Shown in pieces: positions 16,772 through 26,092 of a stretch of DNA of 64,000 nucleotides. The DNA comes from Lachnospiraceae bacterium (GTDB taxonomy: Bacteria; Bacillota; Clostridia; Lachnospirales; Lachnospiraceae), in NCBI GenBank assembly GCA_017940415.1, contig JAGAYR010000016.1, forward strand, positions 62,001 through 126,000, read 5' to 3'. Numbering within the stretch: position 1 is the stretch's first letter; each line of letters starts with the position of its first letter. The translations under genes were made by a program, and so were the position numbers. The notes beneath the pieces are model-generated. The model ran no database searches and was not told the DNA's origin. It saw only the letters and a list, made by a program, of their open reading frames with translations.

Positions 16772-18541
16772 ATGGCACAAGAAATAATTAGTTTCGTCAC
16801 AGACGAAGTGTACGGCGTATGGTTTTTGATTGGCGCCGCACTGGTATTTTGGATGCAGGCCGGATTTGCAATGTGTGAGGCCGGATTTACAAGAGCCAAA
16901 AACGCAGGCAACATTATCATGAAGAACCTGATGGACTTCTGTATAGGAACCGTAATGTGGTTCATCTGCGGTGCATCACTTATGCTCGGGGATAACATCC
17001 TCGGCGGTTTCGCAGGAGGCTTCAGCTTCGACGTATTTACAAGTTACGGAAATTTCGATTATTCCGCATTCGTATTCAACCTTGTATTCTGTGCTACTAC
17101 AGCAACCATCGTTTCAGGATCCATGGCTGAAAGAACCAAATTCTCAAGCTACTGTATTTATTCAGCTGTTATCAGCGCAATTATCTATCCCATTGAAGCT
17201 CACTGGACATGGGGCGGCGGATTCCTCGCACAGTGGGGATTCCACGATTACGCAGGTTCCAACTGCATTCACATGGTCGGCGGTATCTGCGCATTCATCG
17301 GTGCATGGATGCTCGGACCCAGAATCGGTAAGTTCGAAAAAGATAAGAACGGTAAAGTTACCAAGGTAAATGCATTCCCCGGGCACAACCTTGTTATCGC
17401 AGCTCTCGGTGTATTTATCCTTTGGCTCGGCTGGTACGGATTCAACGGTGCGGCAGCTACCGATATCGCAACACTCGGATCCATCTTCCTTACCACCACT
17501 GTTGCTCCCGCAGTTGCAACTGTTGTATGCATGATCTTCACCTGGGTTAAGTACGGCAAGCCCGATGTTTCAATGTGTCTCAACGCTTCACTTGCAGGAC
17601 TTGTAGCCATCACCGCACCTTGTGATGTAACCGATTGTGCAGGAGCAACAATCATCGGTGCAGTCGCAGGACTTCTCGTAGTATTCGGTGTATGGTTCAA
17701 CGATAATGTTACTCATGTAGACGATCCCGTCGGTGCAGTTGCAGTTCACATGATGAACGGTATCTGGGGTACCATCGCAGTAGGTCTCTTTGCTACCTCT
17801 ACCGCTCCCGGATTTGAAGGAGCAGGAATCACCGAAGGTCTCTTCTACGGTGGCGGATTCGCACAGCTCCGAAAACAGTTCGGCGGTATGTTCGTAACTA
17901 TCGCATGGACAGTAGTAACAATTCTCATTGCATTCACTGTTATTAAGAAAACCATCGGTCTTCGTGTTACCGAGGAAGAAGAGATTCAGGGTCTCGATGT
18001 TAAGGAGCATGGTCTTCCTTCCGCATATGCAGGCTTCTCAATCATGGATACAACTACCATGACAATGGATATCAACGAGAACACCAACCTCGGATCCGAT
18101 TCTTATGAGGAAGCTTCCGATGCAAAGAAAAACGCAGCTGTTCCCGTTGTCAAAGAGCCCGAACTTCCTTTCCCTGAAATGGCAACCGGCATTTATAAGG
18201 TAGTCATCATTGCAAAGCTCTCACGTTACGACAAACTTCGTAAGGCTATGAACGATCTCGGTGTAACCGGCATGACCGTCACCCAGGTAATGGGATGCGG
18301 TATCCAGAAGGGCGCAGGAGAAAGATATCGTGGTGTTGAGATCGATGCTACACTTTTACCTAAGGTTAAACTTGAAGTCGTCGTAAGTGCTATCCCCGTT
18401 GATAAGGTTGTAGAGACCGCCAAGAAAGCTCTTTACACCGGTCACATCGGAGACGGTAAGATCTTTGTTTACAACGTACAGAAGGTTGTTAAGATCAGAA
18501 CAGGCGAAGAAGACTTCGACGCATTACAGGATGTTGAGTAA
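16772..18541 (+). CDS. amt: Ammonium transporter fused to a PII (GlnB-type) regulatory domain
   Basis: This 589-residue protein has an N-terminal Amt channel of about 400 residues with eleven predicted helices. Typical motifs are FWMQAGFAMCEAGFTR, the AHWTWGGGFLAQWGFHDYAG block and VAVHMMNGIWGTIAVGLF with the channel His. After a linker of about 70 residues, residues 472-575 form a PII domain: YKVVIIAKLSRYDKLRKAM, then GCGIQKGAGERYRGVE (the T-loop, without the usual modifiable Tyr51) and GDGKIFVYNV. PII normally blocks Amt in trans; here it is tethered in cis. I chose the ATG at 16772, which follows AGGAGGAAAGATT. Confidence 0.93.
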   Translation: MAQEIISFVTDEVYGVWFLIGAALVFWMQAGFAMCEAGFTRAKNAGNIIMKNLMDFCIGTVMWFICGASLMLGDNILGGFAGGFSFDVFTSYGNFDYSAFVFNLVFCATTATIVSGSMAERTKFSSYCIYSAVISAIIYPIEAHWTWGGGFLAQWGFHDYAGSNCIHMVGGICAFIGAWMLGPRIGKFEKDKNGKVTKVNAFPGHNLVIAALGVFILWLGWYGFNGAAATDIATLGSIFLTTTVAPAVATVVCMIFTWVKYGKPDVSMCLNASLAGLVAITAPCDVTDCAGATIIGAVAGLLVVFGVWFNDNVTHVDDPVGAVAVHMMNGIWGTIAVGLFATSTAPGFEGAGITEGLFYGGGFAQLRKQFGGMFVTIAWTVVTILIAFTVIKKTIGLRVTEEEEIQGLDVKEHGLPSAYAGFSIMDTTTMTMDINENTNLGSDSYEEASDAKKNAAVPVVKEPELPFPEMATGIYKVVIIAKLSRYDKLRKAMNDLGVTGMTVTQVMGCGIQKGAGERYRGVEIDATLLPKVKLEVVVSAIPVDKVVETAKKALYTGHIGDGKIFVYNVQKVVKIRTGEEDFDALQDVE

Positions 18542-18575
18542 TTTCTTATAGGATGATCTTTCCTACCTACATCAT

Positions 18576-18609
18576 AAGGCCCGGCAGATAATTTAGTCTG
18601 CCGGGCCTT
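18576..18609. terminator. Bidirectional terminator between amt and the fatty acid operon
   Basis: A perfect 13-bp stem (AAGGCCCGGCAGA and its complement) with an eight-base loop lies between convergent genes. Only weak T runs flank it. Confidence 0.75.
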
Positions 18610-18622
18610 AATCATTGATGGA

Positions 18623-20272
18623 TTATCTTTTTGCAAAATCTTTTCTGCGAATAGCCGCTCTGCTTATCTTACCGTTTGATGTTCGGGGAAGATCACTTAC
18701 GAATTCGATCCTTCTCGGATATTTATATATTGCAGCTCTTTCTTTGACAAAATCCTGAAGTTCGGTTTTGAGTTTTGTATCTTCCTCAAAGCCTTCCTTT
18801 AATATAATGCTTGCCTTGACTATCTCTCCTCTGTTTCCGGAAGGATAACCCGTCACCGCACATTCAAAAACCGCGGGATGCTTCATGAGTATATCTTCCA
18901 CCTCTGAAGGACCTATTCTGTATCCGCTGGATTTGATCACATCATCATTTCTTCCCAGGAAAAAGAAATTTCCGTCCGCATCCTTATAGGCCTTATCTCT
19001 GGTATGGTACACACCGCCTTCCCACACTTCATTATATAAAGAAGAAACTCCCAGATATCCTTTAAACACTCCGAGAGGAATACTGCCGTTATCGGGGACA
19101 ATTACTATCTCTCCTTCTTCGCCGCAAGGCACGCTCTTACCGGTATCATCTATCAGATCAATATGATACAGGGGTGAAGCTTTTCCTATGGAGCCTTTTA
19201 CCGATGTGCTTCCGACCGGAGTACATATCTGAAGAGCCGTCTCCGTTTGCCCGAATCCTTCTCTTATCTGTATTCCCACAGCCTCGGTGAATTTATCCGA
19301 AATTTCTCCCGGCATGGGTTCTCCTGCAGTGGTGACACATTTAAGCGCAGACAGATCGTAGGATTTCAGATCCTCCAGAAGAAAATATTTATATATGGTA
19401 GGCGGAGCGCAGAAAGTATTAACCTTCTCTTCCTCAAGAAGCTTAAGCATATCTGCGGCGTAGAAATTGTCATAGTCATAAACCATGATGGCTGCGCCCA
19501 TGAACCACTGTCCGTAGAGTTTTCCCCACGCGGACTTGGCCCATCCGGAATCAGCTACCGTAAGATGAAGATCCCCGTCCTGCATTCCGTGCCAGTTCTT
19601 GGCTGTATATATATGTGCCAGAGGATACGAATGATCGTGGATGACCGCCTTAGGAGATCCGCTTGTCCCCGAGGTAAAATAGTACAGCATGTCGTCGGTA
19701 ACAAATGTAGGAATCCTCTCAAATTCACTTGAAGCATTTTCCGTAAGTTCCCATATATCTATTGCTCCGGGATATTTGTCTCCGATGACAAGTTGCAGTG
19801 TATCCGATCCACTGACTGCATCTCTTACTTTGTCACAGATGTTTTCCGAATTAACACATATAACAGCCCGAGCTTTCGATACTTCGATTCTTTCCCTGAT
19901 ATCTTCCGAAGAAACCATATGGGAAGTCGGTATAGCAACCGCTCCGAGCTTATGAAGTGCAAGTATCAGTACCCAGTATTCGTATCTTCTTTTCAATAGA
20001 AGCATCACCGGGCTTCCTTTTCCGATGCCCAGATTCCTGAGAGCATTGGCCGCTTTATCGCTGAGCCTTTTCAATTCACCAAATGTAAGAACGGTTCTTA
20101 CTCCGGATGTGCTTCTGTGAACAAGAGCCTTTTTGTCAGGTGATTCACCTGCTATGGCATCCACCACATCATAGGCGAAATTAAAATTCTTGTCATAGGA
20201 TATATCCAACTTTGTGATATTTCCCGATGCATCTTTTATTTCCTTATAAAATCTTTCATATATATATGGCAT
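18623..20272 (-). CDS. Acyl-CoA synthetase (AMP-forming), last gene of the fatty acid synthesis operon
   Basis: This 549-residue ANL-superfamily enzyme resembles medium-chain acyl-CoA synthetases. The P-loop is YYFTSGTSGSPKAV, followed by the GFGQTET motif, GRNDDVIKSSGYRIGP and a C-terminal SNGKISR with the catalytic Lys. It activates a carboxylic acid to its CoA thioester. It starts nine bases after accA with its own AAGGAAGATAT site, so it is part of the operon. It could recycle fatty acids or make an acyl-CoA primer. No fabH gene is present in the cluster. The substrate cannot be fixed from sequence. Confidence 0.85.
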   Translation of the reverse strand: MPYIYERFYKEIKDASGNITKLDISYDKNFNFAYDVVDAIAGESPDKKALVHRSTSGVRTVLTFGELKRLSDKAANALRNLGIGKGSPVMLLLKRRYEYWVLILALHKLGAVAIPTSHMVSSEDIRERIEVSKARAVICVNSENICDKVRDAVSGSDTLQLVIGDKYPGAIDIWELTENASSEFERIPTFVTDDMLYYFTSGTSGSPKAVIHDHSYPLAHIYTAKNWHGMQDGDLHLTVADSGWAKSAWGKLYGQWFMGAAIMVYDYDNFYAADMLKLLEEEKVNTFCAPPTIYKYFLLEDLKSYDLSALKCVTTAGEPMPGEISDKFTEAVGIQIREGFGQTETALQICTPVGSTSVKGSIGKASPLYHIDLIDDTGKSVPCGEEGEIVIVPDNGSIPLGVFKGYLGVSSLYNEVWEGGVYHTRDKAYKDADGNFFFLGRNDDVIKSSGYRIGPSEVEDILMKHPAVFECAVTGYPSGNRGEIVKASIILKEGFEEDTKLKTELQDFVKERAAIYKYPRRIEFVSDLPRTSNGKISRAAIRRKDFAKR

Positions 20273-20281
20273 ATATCTTCC

Positions 20282-21070
20282 TTAATAAGATCTGTATCCC
20301 GCTCTTCTGAATTTAAGATATCTTTCTTCAAGAAGTTCTTCCGTCTTAAGCGTCCCCAAGTACTCAAATTCTTTCTTTAGTTCCTCAGACAGTTCTTTCA
20401 TCTTATTCTTCCTGCAGATCTTATCTATAAGACCAAGCTTATATAATTTATCCGCAGTAAGATTTAAAGCTCCCGCCACTTCACCTGCTCTTCCGGGATC
20501 TTTCCATAAAATGTTGGCACAACTCTCCGGAGATACGACACTGAAATACGCATCCTCAATCATCCATATCCTGTCCGTATGACAAAGCGCCAATGCTCCT
20601 CCGCTCCCGCCTTCTCCGATTACAACCGAGATCATCGGTGTCTTCAGATCGGCCATCTCATAAAGATTCTCCGCGATGGCTCTGCCCTGTCCGCGTTCTT
20701 CCGCATCTATTCCACAAAAAGCACCTGCAGTATCCACAAGGCAAAGCACGGGGCGTCCGAATTTTTCCGCCTGCTTCATAAGTCTTAGTGCTTTTCTGTA
20801 TCCCTCGGGATGAGCACTTCCGAAATTATGAAGAATCCTGCTCTCGGTATTTTTACCTTTTTCAATACCGATGACGGTAATAGGCATTTTGCCCAGGAAA
20901 CCTATGCCTGCAACCACAGCTTTATCGTCTCCGAATAATCTGTCCCCGCTAAACTCGGTAAAATCAGTTATCATTGAATCTATGTAATCGGATGCTGTAA
21001 GCCTCTTATCCGATCTGGCTTCAAGAACGATTGCGTAATCATCAGTTGTATTTACAGTATTTTTAAACAC
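20282..21070 (-). CDS. accA: Acetyl-CoA carboxylase carboxyltransferase subunit alpha
   Basis: This 262-residue crotonase-fold protein is shorter than E. coli AccA, as in many clostridia. Conserved parts are SGDRLFGDDKAVVAGIG, GSAHPEGYRKALRLM, LVDTAGAFCG, ERGQGRAIAENL, VIGEGGSGGALAL and VVSPESCANILWKD. With AccD it transfers the carboxyl group from carboxybiotin to acetyl-CoA. It lies 21 bases after accD in the operon. Confidence 0.95.
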   Translation of the reverse strand: MFKNTVNTTDDYAIVLEARSDKRLTASDYIDSMITDFTEFSGDRLFGDDKAVVAGIGFLGKMPITVIGIEKGKNTESRILHNFGSAHPEGYRKALRLMKQAEKFGRPVLCLVDTAGAFCGIDAEERGQGRAIAENLYEMADLKTPMISVVIGEGGSGGALALCHTDRIWMIEDAYFSVVSPESCANILWKDPGRAGEVAGALNLTADKLYKLGLIDKICRKNKMKELSEELKKEFEYLGTLKTEELLEERYLKFRRAGYRSY

Positions 21071-21091
21071 CCGGTCCTCCGCATTTTAAGA

Positions 21092-21925
21092 TCACATTCC
21101 GTGTATCTTAAGGAGCTTTGCTATATAAGTCTTCTGCTCACTTCGAGTAACTATCGCATCGATAAATCCGCATTCCAAAACCCTCTCTGCTTTTTGAAAA
21201 TCTTTGGGAAGGGATCTGTTAAGACTCTTTTCAATGACTCTCGGCCCCGCAAACCCTATTCGTGCCCCGGGCTCTGCAAGGGTAATATCCCCGAGCATGG
21301 CAAAGCTTGCATCCACTCCTCCGGTTGTAGGATTGGTAAGAAGTGTTATATACAGATTTCCCGCATTGGAATGTCTTTTTACCGCGGCGGACACTTTGGA
21401 CATTTGCATCAGGGATATCATTCCTTCCTGCATCCTTGCGCCGCCCGATACGGTAATGCCCAGAACGGGCAGATTACGAACAGTTGCATATTCGAATAAA
21501 GAAGTGATCTTTTCGCCGACCACTGCACCCATGGATCCCATCATAAAATTCGAATCCATGGAAAAAATACATATCTTATGACCGTCTACCTGTGCTTCGC
21601 CGCAGATAACGCCTTCATTTTCACGGCTTTTATCCATTGCACTGCGGAGCTTATCATCATATTCCGGAAATCCAAGTACATTGACGGATTTCATATCACG
21701 ATTCATTTCGATAAATGAGCGCCTGTCGGTCAGCATCAGGATCCTTCGCCTTGCCCTTACCTGAAAATAATGACCGCAGTCCGGACAGACAAAATTATTG
21801 TTTCGGATCTTGGTAACGGTATTTTTCTTCTGGCATTTTCTGCAGGTAACCTTTCTGTCCTTGCCACCCTGCCCCGAATTTTCCAATTCGTTGTTAGCCT
21901 TCAGGAATAATCTTTTTAATTCCAT
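21092..21925 (-). CDS. accD: Acetyl-CoA carboxylase carboxyltransferase subunit beta
   Basis: About 277 residues. An N-terminal four-cysteine zinc ribbon (CRKC and CPDC, about residues 28-52) is typical of AccD. It is followed by the crotonase-fold part with ISGGARMQEG, LTNPTTGGVDASFAMLGD and AEPGARIGFAGPRVIE. The subunit pairs with AccA. The start is uncertain: the ATG at 21925 is used here, but a GTG at 21931 overlaps the accC stop and lies four bases from AAAAGG. Either way the gene is tightly coupled to accC. Confidence 0.93.
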   Translation of the reverse strand: MELKRLFLKANNELENSGQGGKDRKVTCRKCQKKNTVTKIRNNNFVCPDCGHYFQVRARRRILMLTDRRSFIEMNRDMKSVNVLGFPEYDDKLRSAMDKSRENEGVICGEAQVDGHKICIFSMDSNFMMGSMGAVVGEKITSLFEYATVRNLPVLGITVSGGARMQEGMISLMQMSKVSAAVKRHSNAGNLYITLLTNPTTGGVDASFAMLGDITLAEPGARIGFAGPRVIEKSLNRSLPKDFQKAERVLECGFIDAIVTRSEQKTYIAKLLKIHGM

Positions 21926-21927
21926 TC

Positions 21928-23256
21928 TCACAGAACCTTTTCACATATATCGGCATCATAGTTTCCCACCAGGAACTTTCCGTCCTCGAGAAACTTCATA
22001 TGCATTTCTCTGTTATTGTCGACACCCACAAGAACGAACTCGGACAACGCGCTTTTCATCTTGCGAATCGCACCGTCTCTTGTATCAGCGCACACAATAA
22101 GCTTACCCAGCATGGAATCATAAAACGGAGTGACAATGCAGTTTTGATATAAGGCCGAATCGAATCTTACATCCACACCTCCGGGAATATGAAGCATCTC
22201 AACCCTTCCGGCTGCAGGTGTAAAATCTTTGGAATTCTCAGCACATATCCTGCATTCTATGGCATGTCTTCCGCTACCGATATCCGACTGTTTAAATGGA
22301 AGTCCGATTCCCGCAGCGGTTCTTATCTGCCACTCCACTATATCTATTCCGCATACGGGTTCGGTGACAGAATGTTCAACCTGGAGTCTGGTGTTCATCT
22401 CCATAAAATAAAATTCTTCGCCCTTCACCAGAAATTCAACCGTTCCCACAGTCACATATCTGACTTCCAGCGAAAGCTTTCTTGCCGCGTCATACATCTT
22501 CTCTCTGACAATGTCTGAAAGCACGGGAGCGGGGCATTCCTCTATAAGCTTCTGATTTCTCCTCTGAACGCTACAATCCCTGTCACCGAGTATCAGTACA
22601 TTGCCGGAATTATCGGCAAGTATCTGAACTTCAACATGCTTCACATGTTCCAGAAATTTTTCCATAAAGATGCCGCCATCACCGAAGGAATTAAGTGCCT
22701 CCTTGGTTACCTGCGAAAAACTGCTCTCCATGTCTTCGGGATTTCTGATTACTCTGATGCCTTTTCCGCCTCCGCCCGCTCTTGCTTTTAAGATAACCGG
22801 ATATCCGATCTTCTCTGCATTTTCGAGAGCCTCTTTCGCATCTTTTAATATTTCCGTTCCGGGGACTACGGGCACGTCGCACTTGATCGCAATGCTTCTC
22901 GCAACTTCCTTCTGTCCCATTTGTTCCATGACTCTTGAACCGGGGCCGATAAATACAATCCCGTTTTCTTCGCACTTCCTTGCAAACTCCGGATTTTCGG
23001 AAAGCATTCCATATCCCGGATGAACAGCTTCGGATCCTGTCTTTTGAGCAACGGTTATGAGTGCATCTATATTGAGGTAGCTGTCTTTGACCAGAGGACC
23101 GCCGATGCAATACGACATGTCTGCCATTTCCACATGAAGTGCATCACTGTCCGCTTCGGAATAAACCGCAACGGTCTCTATTCCCATTTCTTTGCAGGCC
23201 CTGATAACCCTGACCGCAACTTCGCCTCTGTTGGCAATGAGAATCCTGGAAAACAT
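21928..23256 (-). CDS. accC: Biotin carboxylase
   Basis: This 442-residue ATP-grasp enzyme has the biotin carboxylase N-domain (ILIANRGEVAVRVIRAC) and HPGYGMLSENPEFA. The ATP-binding glycine loop is KARAGGGGKGIRV, followed by the CSVQRRNQKLIEECPAP block, the MNTRLQVEHSVTE metal/bicarbonate site and a C-terminal domain. It carboxylates the biotin on AccB using ATP and bicarbonate. The ATG follows AAAGGAGAGTAGC, in which the fabZ stop codon lies, so translation is coupled. Confidence 0.96.
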   Translation of the reverse strand: MFSRILIANRGEVAVRVIRACKEMGIETVAVYSEADSDALHVEMADMSYCIGGPLVKDSYLNIDALITVAQKTGSEAVHPGYGMLSENPEFARKCEENGIVFIGPGSRVMEQMGQKEVARSIAIKCDVPVVPGTEILKDAKEALENAEKIGYPVILKARAGGGGKGIRVIRNPEDMESSFSQVTKEALNSFGDGGIFMEKFLEHVKHVEVQILADNSGNVLILGDRDCSVQRRNQKLIEECPAPVLSDIVREKMYDAARKLSLEVRYVTVGTVEFLVKGEEFYFMEMNTRLQVEHSVTEPVCGIDIVEWQIRTAAGIGLPFKQSDIGSGRHAIECRICAENSKDFTPAAGRVEMLHIPGGVDVRFDSALYQNCIVTPFYDSMLGKLIVCADTRDGAIRKMKSALSEFVLVGVDNNREMHMKFLEDGKFLVGNYDADICEKVL

Positions 23257-23257
23257 G

Positions 23258-23692
23258 CTACTCTCCTTTCTTTTTATCTAATATGGCAAAAGAAAAATCT
23301 CCGCTCATGCATTTCTTTCCTTCGACGGATACGGTTCCGCTCAGCTGATAAAGCGGATGACATCCGCGAATGATCTTTACATCTATTTTGATAAGATCTC
23401 CGGGAACTATCTGTTTTCTGAATCTGACCTTATCAAGTCCTGTATATACGGGAAGTGCATTTCCCGAATTCATTCTGTCCTTAAACAGAATGCATGCAGA
23501 CTGAGCCATCATCTCACACTGGATAACACCGGGCACGATGGGGTTCCCGGGAAAATGTCCCTGCAAAAAGAATTCGTCCCCGCGAACCTTATAATATCCG
23601 GTTGCACTTCCGTCTTCATTAAGTACCACTTCATCCACCAGAAGCATCGGATCCCTGTGGGGAAGTATCTCTTTTATCTCTTCTCTTTTCAT
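23258..23692 (-). CDS. fabZ: 3-hydroxyacyl-ACP dehydratase
   Basis: This is a 144-residue hot-dog-fold protein with the FabZ active-site motif LPHRDPMLLVDEV (catalytic His) and GHFPGNPIVPGVIQCEMMAQ (catalytic Glu in the central helix). It dehydrates 3-hydroxyacyl-ACP to enoyl-ACP. There is no FabA-type isomerase in the cluster, so how unsaturated fatty acids are made here is not visible. It lies between accB and accC, the usual clostridial order. Confidence 0.95.
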   Translation of the reverse strand: MKREEIKEILPHRDPMLLVDEVVLNEDGSATGYYKVRGDEFFLQGHFPGNPIVPGVIQCEMMAQSACILFKDRMNSGNALPVYTGLDKVRFRKQIVPGDLIKIDVKIIRGCHPLYQLSGTVSVEGKKCMSGDFSFAILDKKKGE

Positions 23693-23701
23693 AACCTGAC
23701 C

Positions 23702-24106
23702 TTATTCGATAACAAAAAGCGTTTGATGATATTCAACCAGCGAACCGTTCTCCGCGAGTATTTTGATAACCTTACCGTCCGTACTCGATCTGACTTCATT
23801 CATCATCTTCATAGCCTCTATCGAACACAGAACATCTCCTTTTTTTACTATGTCTCCTTCTTTTACCGGAATTTCATTGGAATAGAACACTCCGAGAAGA
23901 GGTGCTTTTATCTCGGTACCGCTAACCGTATCGGATACTGATTTTTCTTCAGCTTCGGCAGTCGGACTGCTTACAACCGGTTTCTTTTCAGGCGGCACTT
24001 TCATAGAATCACGTTTCATGGTCAGTTTAAGACCTTCTTCTTCAACGCTCAGTTCCGACAGATCAAGTCTTTCAAATAAATTGGCATATTCCTGTAATGA
24101 ACTCAT
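23702..24106 (-). CDS. accB: Biotin carboxyl carrier protein of acetyl-CoA carboxylase
   Basis: About 134 residues. A short N-terminal helix and an acidic/proline-rich linker precede the C-terminal biotinyl domain, whose EAMKMMNEV motif carries the lysine for biotin. I chose the ATG at 24106, preceded by GAGGAACGAT, over an upstream GTG; the protein then starts MSSLQEYANLFERLDL, like other BCCPs. It is located between fabF and fabZ. Confidence 0.94.
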   Translation of the reverse strand: MSSLQEYANLFERLDLSELSVEEEGLKLTMKRDSMKVPPEKKPVVSSPTAEAEEKSVSDTVSGTEIKAPLLGVFYSNEIPVKEGDIVKKGDVLCSIEAMKMMNEVRSSTDGKVIKILAENGSLVEYHQTLFVIE

Positions 24107-24126
24107 ATCGTTCCTCATTAACACTC

Positions 24127-25359
24127 TCAGATCTTCTTTAATGCGATAACAGCATTGTGCCCGCCGAATCCCAGTGAATTGCTGATGGCATATGATATAT
24201 CTGCTTTAACCGCTTTGCCCGGTGTATAGTCCAGATCACATTCTTCATCACGTTCTTTGTAATTAATGGTAGGCGGGATCACTCCGTTTGAAAGAGCAAG
24301 TACGGATGCGATTGCTTCAACGGCACCTGTTGCTCCCATCATATGACCCGTCATGGATTTGGTTGAACTTACATGAAGGTCATACGCCTTATTACCGAAT
24401 ACCTTCTTAAGAGCCTTAGTCTCCATAGCATCGTTTAAATGAGTTCCCGTTCCGTGTGCATTGACATAGATCTCATCGCTTTCGGAGATACCTGCTTCTT
24501 TTACGACTGCCTTAATCGCTCTTACCGCACCGTCGCCTTCGGGATCCGGAGCAGTGATGTGATATGCATCGGAGGTATTGGCATATCCCACAACTTCCGC
24601 ATAGATCTTGGCACCTCTTCCCTTAGCGTGTTCATATTCTTCAAGAAGAAGCACTCCTGCACCCTCTCCCATTACGAATCCGCCTCTTCTCTTATCAAAA
24701 GGAAGGCTTCCTTCTTCGGGAACATCGGAGAGATTAAGTGCCTGGCAGTTAATGAATCCCGCCATTGCAAGTTCATTTATGGACGCTTCACTTCCGCCCG
24801 CGATTATCGCATCCGCATACCCATGCTTTATGCATCTGTATGCTTCTCCCAAAGCGTGTGTTGATGTTGCACATGCCGTCACGACAGGAAGTGTGGGTCC
24901 CTTGGCTCCGAATTTTATGGATACCGCTCCCGTCGCCATATTACTGATCATCATAGGAACGAAGAAAGGAGAAACCATCTCCGGTCCTTTATCATCGAGT
25001 TTTCTTGTTTCTCTTAATGTGGAATTGATTCCGCCTATTCCGGATCCGATGTATACACCGAAGCGTTCCTTATCAAGGTCACTTTCCAGGATCTTACTGT
25101 CTGTGACAGCCTGTTTTGCTGCTGCCATGGCATACTGCATATACAGATCGGACTTTCTGATCTCCTGGACCGTATCGTAATAATCTTTAGGTTCAAAATC
25201 CTTAACCTCTGCATCAAGATTAACTTTCAAGCGTGAAGCATCAAATCTTTTGATATGATCTATACCGCAAACACCTTTTGTAATATTATTCCAAAAAGTA
25301 TCAATATCATTTCCAACAGGTGTGATAACCCCCATTCCGGTTACTACAACTCTACACAT
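24127..25359 (-). CDS. fabF: Beta-ketoacyl-ACP synthase II
   Basis: A 410-residue thiolase-fold condensing enzyme. The catalytic Cys is in VTACATSTHALGEA and the two His are in NAHGTGTHLND and KSMTGHMMGATGAVE; GFGGHNAV lies near the C-terminus. It elongates acyl-ACP with malonyl-ACP. I chose the ATG at 25359 (MCRVVVTGMG), which follows GGAGGAATGT; its first eight bases overlap the fabG end. It is the only ketoacyl synthase visible in this operon. Confidence 0.95.
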   Translation of the reverse strand: MCRVVVTGMGVITPVGNDIDTFWNNITKGVCGIDHIKRFDASRLKVNLDAEVKDFEPKDYYDTVQEIRKSDLYMQYAMAAAKQAVTDSKILESDLDKERFGVYIGSGIGGINSTLRETRKLDDKGPEMVSPFFVPMMISNMATGAVSIKFGAKGPTLPVVTACATSTHALGEAYRCIKHGYADAIIAGGSEASINELAMAGFINCQALNLSDVPEEGSLPFDKRRGGFVMGEGAGVLLLEEYEHAKGRGAKIYAEVVGYANTSDAYHITAPDPEGDGAVRAIKAVVKEAGISESDEIYVNAHGTGTHLNDAMETKALKKVFGNKAYDLHVSSTKSMTGHMMGATGAVEAIASVLALSNGVIPPTINYKERDEECDLDYTPGKAVKADISYAISNSLGFGGHNAVIALKKI

Positions 25360-26092
25360 ACATTCCTCCGTCAACTTTGATCACCTCACCGGTTATATAT
25401 TTCGATGCATTACCGGCCAGGAACAGAGCAAGCTGTGCCACATCCTCCGGCTCTCCCAATACTCCCAGAGGGAGAGACTCTGCTATCGCTTTTGTCATTT
25501 CCTCATTAAGTGCAGCGGTCATTTCCGTTGCGATATAACCGGGTGCTATGGCATTGCATCTGATATTTCTTTTACCATATTCCCTGGCCACTGTCTTGGT
25601 AAAACCAATGATACCGGCCTTGGATGCGGCATAATTTGCCTGTCCTTTATTACCCATAAGTCCAACTACGGAACTTATATTTATAACATTTCCGCTTCTG
25701 TGTTTTACAAAGCTTCGTATAAAAGCTCTGGTCACATACATGCAGCCTTTCAGATTAACATCTATCACATCGTCAATATCCGAATCCTTAAGCGCGGGAA
25801 GAATATTATCCCTTGTGATCCCGGCATTATTAACCAATATATCTATGCGTCCGTAATCTTTAAGGATCATTTCCGACATTCTTGTCACTTCCTCGGCATT
25901 TCTCACATCGCATACATAAAGCCTTGCATCGCTTCCGAGCTCCTTAAGCTGAGCCAGGGTCTCCCTTGCCGCATCGGACTCCGAGGTAGCTATTATCGCA
26001 ACATCCGCACCGTTTTCCGCAAACTTAAGCGCGATGGCTTTTCCTATTCCTCTTGTTCCGCCGGTAATAACCGCATTTTTATCAGATAACAT
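25352..26092 (-). CDS. fabG: 3-oxoacyl-ACP reductase
   Basis: This 246-residue classical SDR has the GGTRGIGKA cofactor loop, the NNAG motif, and catalytic Ser (NISSVVG) and YxxxK (YAASK). The C-terminus ends in IKVDGGMYV, as usual for FabG. It reduces 3-oxoacyl-ACP with NADPH. It begins immediately after the fabD stop codon, with a GAGGAA site inside the fabD end, and overlaps fabF by eight bases. Confidence 0.95.
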   Translation of the reverse strand: MLSDKNAVITGGTRGIGKAIALKFAENGADVAIIATSESDAARETLAQLKELGSDARLYVCDVRNAEEVTRMSEMILKDYGRIDILVNNAGITRDNILPALKDSDIDDVIDVNLKGCMYVTRAFIRSFVKHRSGNVINISSVVGLMGNKGQANYAASKAGIIGFTKTVAREYGKRNIRCNAIAPGYIATEMTAALNEEMTKAIAESLPLGVLGEPEDVAQLALFLAGNASKYITGEVIKVDGGMYV

